Source: an uncultured Acidimicrobiia bacterium (GTDB lineage: Bacteria; Actinomycetota; Acidimicrobiia; Spongiisociales; UBA5794). From it: a DNA stretch of 30,208 nt. The position numbers and the translations under genes are program-made. Numbering within the stretch: position 1 is the stretch's first letter; each line of letters starts with the position of its first letter. Location: the NCBI GenBank assembly GCA_913031525.1, contig CAJWGC010000002.1, positions 1 through 30,208 on the forward strand. The letters are read 5' to 3'. Shown here in pieces: positions 24,645 through 30,208 of the stretch. A model generated the notes under the pieces. The model was not told the origin of the DNA. It saw only the letters and a program-made list of their open reading frames with translations, and made no database searches.

Positions 24645-25106
24645 ATGACCGTGACCAATGTGCATACGTTCAAATCGGAACTTCGGAAGTGGGGTCGTGT
24701 CTACGGCGTCGAAGTTCCCATCGACATCAGCGTGGTTCTTGGCATCGGAGAACACATACCGGTCGTCGGGCGCGTTAACGGAGCCGAGTTTCACGCGACG
24801 CTTACTCCCACTGGTGGAGCGCAACATCGACTTTTCGTCGACTCGACTCTTCGCAGAAAAATAAAATCTAAGGTTGACGACGAGCTCGAGATCAGCATGC
24901 AACAAGATCTATCCAACCGAGTTCCGCCACTCCCAGATGATTTGTCCGAAGCACTTAATCTCCTTACCGGAGCTCGAGATAGATTCGAGAACTGGCCTCA
25001 ATCTCGCCGCCGTGAAATTCTGCTGTGGATCGCAGAAACAACAAATCCTGAGACACGCTCTCGCCGCATTGCTCGAGCCGTTGTTCGAGCAATGGAAGAC
25101 ACATGA
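24645..25106 (+). CDS. DUF1905 / YdeI-OmpD-associated domain protein
   Basis: A 153-residue protein of two parts. Residues about 5-80 form a DUF1905 beta-barrel-like domain (TFKSELRKWGRVYGVEVPIDISVVLGIG, then VVGRVNGAEFHATLTPTGGAQHRLFVDSTLRRKI). Residues about 92-150 form a YdeI/OmpD-associated helical domain (PPLPDDLSEALNLLTGARDRFENWPQSRRREILLWIAETTNPETRSRRIARAV). Proteins with this combination are widespread in actinobacteria; some are described as bacteriocin-protection proteins, but function here is unproven. Divergent from gcvP across the riboswitch region. Confidence 0.8.
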   Translation: MTVTNVHTFKSELRKWGRVYGVEVPIDISVVLGIGEHIPVVGRVNGAEFHATLTPTGGAQHRLFVDSTLRRKIKSKVDDELEISMQQDLSNRVPPLPDDLSEALNLLTGARDRFENWPQSRRREILLWIAETTNPETRSRRIARAVVRAMEDT

Positions 25107-25246
25107 TTACCGAATCGTTAACCGTGTAGTAACTGACTCACTGATCAGAATGGCTACCCCGCTCTCCTCAGATTTGTAGCGTCAATGCTGTTGCCGTCCC
25201 TAGCCGGTCAAATCACTAATAACAGGCTCCCCCCCCTATAGGAAAA

Positions 25247-25269
25247 TAGCGAAATCCCTGATTTCGCTA
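25247..25269. repeat. 9-bp inverted repeat directly upstream of the dnaK promoter
   Basis: TAGCGAAAT-CCCTG-ATTTCGCTA: perfect arms and a 5-base loop, ending three bases before the HAIR element. It is not CIRCE (TTAGCACTC-N9-GAGTGCTAA). It may be an extra operator or the terminator remnant of the preceding gene; no T-run follows on the plus strand. The rest of 25107-25373 holds a C8 tract at 25239-25246 or thereabouts and the promoter. Confidence 0.7.
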
Positions 25270-25271
25270 AA

Positions 25272-25301
25272 CTTGATATAATTACACTCAACTTATAGAC
25301 T
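25272..25301 (+). promoter_or_regulatory. HAIR (HspR) operator and promoter of dnaK
   Basis: CTTGATA-N7-ACTCAAC at 25272-25292 matches the HAIR consensus CTTGAGT-N7-ACTCAAG at 12 of 14 positions. It overlaps a -35 TTGATA (25273-25278) followed, after 17 bases, by TAGACT (25296-25301). HspR bound here would block RNA polymerase, as known in Streptomyces and Mycobacterium. The predicted 5' UTR is about 65 bases. Confidence 0.72.
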
Positions 25302-25373
25302 ATATAGGTACTAAGAAGATTTGTTTCTGTTCGTCTGGCATCGCTGGAAGAACTCATCGATAAGAGGAGCATC

Positions 25374-27197
25374 ATGGGACGAGCCGTAGGAATCGATCTG
25401 GGCACGACCAACTCTGTTGTAGCTGTACTCGAGGGCGGAGAGCCCCAAGTCATTAGCAACGCGGAAGGACATCGAACCACACCATCAGTAGTTGCCTTCT
25501 CCAAAGGAGGAGAGGTGCTAGTCGGCGATCAGGCCAAACGCCAGGCGATTACGAATCCTGATCGGACAATTCGCTCGGTTAAGCGCCATATAGGAAGCGA
25601 CTGGGACACTGAGGTAGACGAAAAATCGTATACCTCTCAGGAAATCTCTGCTCGCGTTCTCCAAAAGCTAAAGCGCGACGCTGAAGCCTTCCTCGGCGAA
25701 ACGGTCACCGAGGCTGTCATAACTGTTCCGGCTTACTTTGGGGACGCTCAACGTCAAGCTACACAAGAAGCAGGCAAAATTGCCGGACTCGAAGTTCTGC
25801 GCATTGTCAACGAACCGACTGCCGCGGCACTCGCCTACGGTCTCGACAAGAACGATGACCACTTGATACTCGTTTTCGATCTCGGCGGCGGCACATTTGA
25901 TGTCTCGGTGCTCGAAATCGGTGAAGGCGTGTTTGAGGTGAAATCGACAAGCGGAGATACGAATCTCGGTGGCGATGACTGGGACGAACGGATTATCGGC
26001 TGGCTCGTCGATCAGTTCAAGAACGCTAATGGCGTAGATCTATCACAGGACGCGATGGCGCTCACCCGGCTAAAGGAAGCCGCGGAGAAAGCAAAGATCG
26101 AGTTGTCTTCGGTCACCGAAACAGAAATCAATCTACCGTTCATCACAGCCACCAACGAAGGCCCAATACATATGCTCGAGAAACTCACGAGGGCTGAATT
26201 CCAGAAGATGACCGAAGACCTGGTCGGCCGTACGCGGGGACCGTTTACTCAAGCAATCAAGGATGCCGGCATTAAGGCTGAAGAGATCGATCACGTAATC
26301 CTTGTCGGTGGCTCTAGCCGAATGCCAGCTGTCCAACAGCTAGTAGAAGAGCTAGCCGGGAAAGAACCGAACAAAGGTGTAAACCCTGACGAAGTCGTCG
26401 CGCTTGGCGCCGCCATCCAGGCTGGAGTACTGAAAGGAGACGTCAAAGGAATACTGCTCTTAGACGTGACTCCGCTCACGCTAGGCGTCGAAACGGAAGG
26501 TGGAGTCTTCACCAAGATGATCGAACGTAATACGACCATCCCAACTCGTCGCAGCGAGATCTTCACTACAGCGGCCGACGGTCAACCGGAAGTCGAAATC
26601 CATGTACTCCAGGGCGAACGAGCAATGGCAACGGACAACAAGTCACTAGGTCGCTTCAAATTGCCCGGAATCGCGCCGGCCCCGCGTGGTGTACCACAGA
26701 TTGAAGTCACATTCGACATCGATGCCGATGGGATCGTCGCCGTCTCGGCTAAAGACCTCGGGACTGGAAAGTCACAGCAAGTCACCATTACAGGGGGAAC
26801 TGCGCTCGCTCAAGATGACATTGATCGAATGATTGAAGACGCAGAAACTCACGCTGCTGAAGATGCAGGACGTAAGGAATACGCTGAAGCGCGCAATCAG
26901 GCAGACCACATCGTCTACCAAACCGAAAAACAATTGGATGAACACGGCGACAAACTCACCGATGAAGAAAGGGATGCGGTCGAGAACAAAATCGCCAATG
27001 TAAAAACGGGACTCAGCGACGACGCCTCAACAGAGGAGTTGCAGCAGCTCGCCAACGATTTGCTCACTGAAGCTCAGGTACTGGGCCAGAAAATCTACGA
27101 AGCCAGCCAAGCTGAAACGGAATTCGAGGAAGCTCCCGAGACTGCAGACGACATAGTCGATGCCGAAATCGTCGAGGAAGAGCAGGATGATGATTGA
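25374..27197 (+). CDS. dnaK: Chaperone DnaK (Hsp70)
   Basis: ATP-driven Hsp70 chaperone, 607 residues. The ATPase domain begins GRAVGIDLGTTNSVVAVLEGG and contains VPAYFGDAQRQATQEAG, IVNEPTAAALAYG, FDLGGGTFDVSVLE and DHVILVGGSSRMPAV. The substrate domain follows (LLLDVTPLTLGVET, NTTIPTRRSE, VLQGERAMATDNKSLGRF). The tail is acidic (DIVDAEIVEEEQDDD). It lacks the insert near residue 80 typical of Gram-negative DnaK, in line with an actinobacterial origin. AGAGGAG before the ATG gives a strong start. First gene of the heat-shock operon. Confidence 0.98.
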   Translation: MGRAVGIDLGTTNSVVAVLEGGEPQVISNAEGHRTTPSVVAFSKGGEVLVGDQAKRQAITNPDRTIRSVKRHIGSDWDTEVDEKSYTSQEISARVLQKLKRDAEAFLGETVTEAVITVPAYFGDAQRQATQEAGKIAGLEVLRIVNEPTAAALAYGLDKNDDHLILVFDLGGGTFDVSVLEIGEGVFEVKSTSGDTNLGGDDWDERIIGWLVDQFKNANGVDLSQDAMALTRLKEAAEKAKIELSSVTETEINLPFITATNEGPIHMLEKLTRAEFQKMTEDLVGRTRGPFTQAIKDAGIKAEEIDHVILVGGSSRMPAVQQLVEELAGKEPNKGVNPDEVVALGAAIQAGVLKGDVKGILLLDVTPLTLGVETEGGVFTKMIERNTTIPTRRSEIFTTAADGQPEVEIHVLQGERAMATDNKSLGRFKLPGIAPAPRGVPQIEVTFDIDADGIVAVSAKDLGTGKSQQVTITGGTALAQDDIDRMIEDAETHAAEDAGRKEYAEARNQADHIVYQTEKQLDEHGDKLTDEERDAVENKIANVKTGLSDDASTEELQQLANDLLTEAQVLGQKIYEASQAETEFEEAPETADDIVDAEIVEEEQDDD

Positions 27198-27224
27198 GCG
27201 CGATTACCCAGCAGGAAATCGGAA

Positions 27225-27884
27225 ATGACTGAAGCCGAACCCTCTCTCCGTGAAGAAACAAGGCCGCAAGCCAACGACCCTGCGGAAGAGAACATGCCCT
27301 CACCTGACAGTACCGTCGAAGATACTCTCTCCGAAGAGGGCACTTCATCATCGGATATAGACATCGAAAGTACGGTGACTGAACTGGGATTAACACTTCC
27401 AAACGATCCGGCCGAATCCACCAAAGTGCTACTGAAAGAGCTACTGCAATCGCGAAGCGAAGCCAACGAGTACCTTGCGATGATGCAACGCGTCGCAGCT
27501 GACTTTGAAAATTACCGCAAGCGGATAGAGCGCGACCACACAGAAACTGTTCAGAGATCGTCTCAACGCGTTGTCGAACATTTATTGCCGGCACTCGATA
27601 GTTTTGATGCAGCGATTACCTACGAGGCGCAATCTCCTGCTGAAGAAAAGATACTGGACGGTATGCGCGGCACTCACGCCCAGCTCATGGATATCCTGAA
27701 GACTGAGGGACTCACTCCAGTCGCCACGGTCGGGGAACTCTTCGATCCGGCAGTCCACGAGGCCGCCTCCGGCCCTTCCGGTGACAGCGACGCGCCTTTA
27801 TTCGTATCACAAGAACTACGACGCGGATACACGATGGGGGGCCGCGTGATCAGACCCAGTCTCGTCGTCGTAGAGCACAGCTGA
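27225..27884 (+). CDS. grpE: Nucleotide exchange factor GrpE (first copy)
   Basis: Releases ADP from DnaK. It has 219 residues. An acidic, low-complexity N-terminus (about 1-75, rich in Glu/Ser/Asp) precedes the coiled coil (LKELLQSRSEANEYLAMMQRVAADFENYRKRIERDH) and the C-terminal beta domain (VGELFDPAVHEAASGPSG, LRRGYTMGGRVIRPSLVVVE). It lies 27 bases after dnaK and two bases before dnaJ, the usual actinobacterial order. Its codon usage matches the left part of the window, unlike the second grpE at 29054. Confidence 0.95.
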   Translation: MTEAEPSLREETRPQANDPAEENMPSPDSTVEDTLSEEGTSSSDIDIESTVTELGLTLPNDPAESTKVLLKELLQSRSEANEYLAMMQRVAADFENYRKRIERDHTETVQRSSQRVVEHLLPALDSFDAAITYEAQSPAEEKILDGMRGTHAQLMDILKTEGLTPVATVGELFDPAVHEAASGPSGDSDAPLFVSQELRRGYTMGGRVIRPSLVVVEHS

Positions 27885-27886
27885 CG

Positions 27887-29047
27887 ATGCGAAAAGAATG
27901 GATCGATACGGACTATTACGCCATATTGGGCGTTTCGAAAGACGCTAGTCAGCAAGAAATCAAAAAGGCGTTCCGCAAGCTAGCCCGAGATTCACACCCG
28001 GATGCGAATAATGCCAATTCCGACACGCAGTTCAAGCAGATCAACAAAGCATACGAAGTGCTCAGCGATGCCCAAAAACGAGCCCGCTACGATCGTTTTG
28101 GGCATAGTGATTTTGCACAAGCCGGTGGTGGCCGCCAATTCACTGATGTCAATGATATTTTCGAAGCTTTTGGCGACATTTTTGGTGGTGGAATTTTCGG
28201 TGATATGTTTGGGCGAGGTCGCAGGCGGCAAGGTCCAAGGCGCGGTCGTGACGTAAAGTGTCAGGTTACCTTGACGCTTGAGGAAGCGGCGCTTGGAACA
28301 GAGAAAACGGTTGAATTTCATCGCAGTAAGTCATGCACTACGTGTGAAGGTGCCGGTAGCAAACCTGGATCAAAACCTCAGCCCTGTGTGCGTTGTGCTG
28401 GTTCCGGACAAATTGTTCAACAGGCGGGTATCTTGCATGTTCAAACCACGTGTCCCTCATGCAGTGGACATGGGGCTCGAATCACGGATCCATGCCACGA
28501 ATGTCGTGGCAGTGGCCAGGTGCAGGATGTCGTTTCGTTGGACGTTTCAATTCCGGCTGGTGTTGAAGATGGCATGCGCGTACGTCTTCCTGGCGAAGGA
28601 GAATCTGGCCCCGATGGGGGTGCAGCAGGAGATTGCTATTGTTTTATTTCCATAACGGAGCACGAAATATTTCATCGCGACGGCAGGCATCTCATTCTCA
28701 AGATGCCGATCACCTATACTCAAGCGACGTTAGGTGCGAAGATTGAAGTGCCAACGATTGGAGGTCGAGTCCACGAGCTTACCATTCCGGCAGGGACTCA
28801 GCTTGGTGAAGTTTTTCAGTTGACAGGTCGTGGTATGCCCGATCCTCGCGGTGCAGGGGCTGGTGACCTGCTGATTCAGGTCTATATTGATATTCCTAAA
28901 AGCGTTAACGGTCGACATGAGGATTTATTGCGAGAACTGGCAGAAGTGGAACATGCCAATGTGAGTCCACATCGAAAAACGTTCCTAGAAAAACTAAAAG
29001 ACTATTTTGTTGCCGCTGATGATGCGGTGAGTAATGCCAAGGAGTAA
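27887..29047 (+). CDS. dnaJ: Chaperone DnaJ, apparently hybrid of two lineages
   Basis: Type I DnaJ of 386 residues: J domain (1-70) with HPD in RDSHPDANN, a Gly/Phe-rich linker (DIFEAFGDIFGGGIFGDMFGRG), four zinc repeats (CTTCEGAG, CVRCAGSG, CPSCSGHG, CHECRGSG) and a C-terminal client domain. Residues 1 to about 70 (beginning MRKEWIDTDYYAILGV) look like the actinobacterial DnaJ that follows GrpE. From about residue 75 the linker, the zinc region (VQTTCPSCSGHG) and the ending SPHRKTFLEKLKDYF look planctomycete-like, and codon choice shifts to T-ending codons (GGT, GAT, ATT, TTT). The protein is complete and in frame, so it could be functional if the junction is genuine. Confidence 0.93.
   Translation: MRKEWIDTDYYAILGVSKDASQQEIKKAFRKLARDSHPDANNANSDTQFKQINKAYEVLSDAQKRARYDRFGHSDFAQAGGGRQFTDVNDIFEAFGDIFGGGIFGDMFGRGRRRQGPRRGRDVKCQVTLTLEEAALGTEKTVEFHRSKSCTTCEGAGSKPGSKPQPCVRCAGSGQIVQQAGILHVQTTCPSCSGHGARITDPCHECRGSGQVQDVVSLDVSIPAGVEDGMRVRLPGEGESGPDGGAAGDCYCFISITEHEIFHRDGRHLILKMPITYTQATLGAKIEVPTIGGRVHELTIPAGTQLGEVFQLTGRGMPDPRGAGAGDLLIQVYIDIPKSVNGRHEDLLRELAEVEHANVSPHRKTFLEKLKDYFVAADDAVSNAKE
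28080..28145. other. Probable lineage junction within dnaJ
   Basis: Around the conserved RYDRFGH codons the sequence changes character: left of it codons end mostly in C or A, while right of it there are runs of T-ending codons; bases 28141-28200 have only 24 of 60 G+C against 31 of 60 at 27961-28020. Gene content also changes here. The position is approximate because the flanking coding sequence is conserved. Confidence 0.65.
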
Positions 29048-29053
29048 CGTGAG

Positions 29054-29665
29054 GTGACCGACCAGGACACATCTCGATTCGAAACCGATAAGGACAGTTC
29101 GGAACAAGCCTCGGACCAGGAAGCTTTGGCCTCTGCTAACACCGATGTGAATCAACCTGAGGGTGTTGGTGGCGAAGGTATTGGTGACGTAGAAGCGGAA
29201 TTGGCAAAGTTGCGCAGTGAAATGGAAGTTGCTAACGATCTTGTCCTGCGGACTCAGGCTGAGTTAGAGAATTTTCGAAAGCGTTCTCGACGAGAGATCG
29301 TTGAAGAAAGACGCTATGCTACTTTGCCACTTTTGCGCGATGTGTTGCCTGTGGTGGACAACTTGAGACGCGCGATTGAATCAGTAGCCGATTCGAATAG
29401 TTTCGAGGGGCTGTTGGAAGGTGTAAAGCTCGTAGCTGCTCAGCTCGATACAGTGTTAACTCAGCATGATTGTCAGCTGATTGACGCTCTGGAGGCCGAA
29501 TTTGATCCTAATTTTCATGAGGCCATTTCCCAGATTCCCAGTCAAGAGTGTCCTGCTGGCAAGGTTGTTCACGTTTCGCAGGTTGGTTACCGATTGCATG
29601 ATCGAGTGATCCGTCCGTCTCAGGTTGTGGTATCCACCGGGCCACCGGCAGAATCTGATGAGTGA
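29054..29665 (+). CDS. grpE: Second GrpE, planctomycete-like
   Basis: A complete 203-residue GrpE: acidic N-terminus, coiled coil (ELAKLRSEMEVANDLVLRTQAELENFRKRSRREI), and C-terminal domain with ALEAEFDPNFHEAISQIPS and GYRLHDRVIRPSQVVVS. The middle segment RYATLPLLRDVLPVVDNLRRAIE and the ending resemble planctomycete GrpE more than the copy at 27225. The GTG start follows AAGGAG, which overlaps the dnaJ stop region. Two grpE genes flanking one dnaJ is unusual and supports a junction in dnaJ. Confidence 0.93.
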   Translation: MTDQDTSRFETDKDSSEQASDQEALASANTDVNQPEGVGGEGIGDVEAELAKLRSEMEVANDLVLRTQAELENFRKRSRREIVEERRYATLPLLRDVLPVVDNLRRAIESVADSNSFEGLLEGVKLVAAQLDTVLTQHDCQLIDALEAEFDPNFHEAISQIPSQECPAGKVVHVSQVGYRLHDRVIRPSQVVVSTGPPAESDE

Positions 29666-29676
29666 GGAATTGGCTG

Positions 29677-30000
29677 ATGCCAACTTACGATTATCAATGT
29701 AATGCTTGCGATCATACCTTTGAACTGTTTCAATCGATCAAGGATCCGGTCAAGCGGAAGTGTCCCGAATGTGGAAGAAATAAGTTGCGTCGTTTGTTTG
29801 GAACGGGTGCGGCAATAATTTTCAAAGGGTCAGGTTTTTATCAGACCGATTATCGGAGCAAGTCCTACAAGAAGCGAGCGGCGGACGATAAAAAAGCCGC
29901 CGGAGGCGAAAAGACCGGTGGTGACAAGGCCTCCGGAGACAAGAAATCGCAGAAGTCGTCGTCTGATAGTTCGTCAACTTCAAAAGACACGTCCAAATGA
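29677..30000 (+). CDS. FmdB-type zinc ribbon protein with low-complexity tail
   Basis: A 107-residue protein. The N-terminal FmdB zinc ribbon has four cysteines (YDYQCNACDHTFE and KRKCPECGRNKLRRLF), followed by GTGAAIIFKGSGFYQTDYRSKSYKK, and then a Lys/Ser/Gly-rich disordered tail of about 45 residues. The family is sometimes linked to regulation of formamidase genes, but most members are uncharacterised. The ATG at 29677 (MPTYDY) is the family start, with GAGGA eight bases upstream; an upstream in-frame ATG at 29662 adds five residues. It overlaps yacG by four bases (ATGA). Confidence 0.88.
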   Translation: MPTYDYQCNACDHTFELFQSIKDPVKRKCPECGRNKLRRLFGTGAAIIFKGSGFYQTDYRSKSYKKRAADDKKAAGGEKTGGDKASGDKKSQKSSSDSSSTSKDTSK

Positions 30001-30170
30001 TCTTTTGCTCCCAATGCGGTTGTCCAATTCAAGAGCCGGAAAAATCCACGCTGCCTTTTTGCAGTGAGCGGTGTCGAATGCTGGATTTGGGAGCATGGCT
30101 TGATGAACAACGTGGCCTGCCGTTTGAGCCCGATGATGATTCGATGGAAAATATTGAAATTGTGGAGTGA
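29997..30170 (+). CDS. yacG: DNA gyrase inhibitor YacG
   Basis: A 57-residue zinc protein of the YacG (DUF329) family, known in E. coli to bind GyrB and inhibit gyrase. The four cysteines are in FCSQCGC and PFCSERCRMLDL, followed by the signature LGAWLDEQRGLPFEPDDD. The ATG overlaps the preceding stop (ATGA). To my knowledge the family is typical of proteobacteria and found in planctomycetes but not usual in actinobacteria, which fits the foreign character of this end of the window. Confidence 0.92.
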   Translation: MIFCSQCGCPIQEPEKSTLPFCSERCRMLDLGAWLDEQRGLPFEPDDDSMENIEIVE

Positions 30171-30172
30171 CG

Positions 30173-30208
30173 TTGATTGGCGAAACACGGTTGGGGAAGC
30201 ATGTCATG
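30173..30208 (+). CDS. Start of a further gene, truncated by window edge
   Basis: A TTG-started open frame two bases after yacG runs off the window. Only 12 codons are visible (reading MIGETRLGKHVM). LGKHVM would suit the N-terminus of several enzymes, including a flavoprotein decarboxylase of the Dfp/CoaBC type, but too little is present to name it. Confidence 0.3.
   Translation, partial: MIGETRLGKHVM

Noticed and set aside
25239..25292. CIRCE element (HrcA site) upstream of dnaK
   Set aside because: The inverted repeat present (TAGCGAAAT arms, 5-base loop) does not match CIRCE sequence or spacing; the HAIR match is much better.
1..30208. tRNA genes, rRNA genes, CRISPR arrays, insertion sequences
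   Set aside because: None of the intergenic gaps holds a cloverleaf, a repeat-spacer array, or transposase remnants with terminal repeats that I could see.

Overview
The window looks like a chromosomal segment of a free-living actinobacterium, probably of the Acidimicrobiia type. Evidence: an actinobacterial-style dnaK-grpE-dnaJ start with a HAIR (HspR) operator, a DnaK of the form without the Gram-negative insert, a DUF4332 helix-hairpin-helix protein, an excisionase-type HTH protein, and many GTGA/TGAGTG stop-start junctions. No insertion sequence, prophage, CRISPR array, rRNA or tRNA was seen.

Layout. 1-2.8 kb: 3' end of hflX, a convergent MFS permease, and gpsA. 2.9-4.35 kb: a small basic ORF, then a minus-strand gene fusing a DAHP-synthase-like barrel to chorismate mutase, preceded by what looks like a complete transcription attenuator (promoter, Tyr/Phe-rich leader peptide, terminator). 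4.6-6.7 kb: heme A genes ctaA-ctaB plus a small membrane protein. 6.8-9.4 kb: alpha/beta hydrolase, a 2Fe-2S thioredoxin-like ferredoxin and selD. 9.5-10.9 kb: mgtE. 10.9-17.3 kb: a long minus-strand run: degenerate MobA-like protein, DUF4332 protein, canonical DAHP synthase, prephenate dehydrogenase, NAD synthetase, class IV aminotransferase, and an unknown protein. 17.5-20.6 kb: alanine dehydrogenase, HTH and DUF454 proteins, ilvC. 20.6-24.6 kb: an orphan ABC ATPase and gcvP under a tandem glycine riboswitch. 24.6-30.2 kb: a DUF1905/YdeI-like protein, then dnaK, grpE, dnaJ, a second grpE, an FmdB-type zinc ribbon protein and yacG.

Three observations stand out. (1) The DAHP-synthase domain of the chorismate mutase fusion at 3066-4154 has lost all four expected metal ligands and the PEP-site lysine. 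Its mutase domain keeps nearly all catalytic residues, and a canonical DAHP synthase sits 11 kb away next to tyrA. This suggests a pseudo-DAHP synthase acting as a regulatory or scaffold domain for chorismate mutase. (2) That gene is preceded by an apparent Tyr/Phe attenuator whose short leader ORF starts almost at the predicted transcription start. (3) At about 28.08-28.14 kb, inside dnaJ, codon usage and protein affinity switch abruptly from actinobacterial to planctomycete-like, and the expected hspR is replaced by grpE-fmdB-yacG. This is either an assembly chimera or a recombinational transfer, so everything right of that point should be assigned to this genome with caution.

The aromatic genes fit together functionally: DAHP synthase (entry to shikimate), chorismate mutase fusion (chorismate to prephenate), TyrA (prephenate to hydroxyphenylpyruvate), and a class IV aminotransferase that may be PabC. 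Attenuation of the mutase gene by charged tRNA-Tyr/Phe would close the loop.
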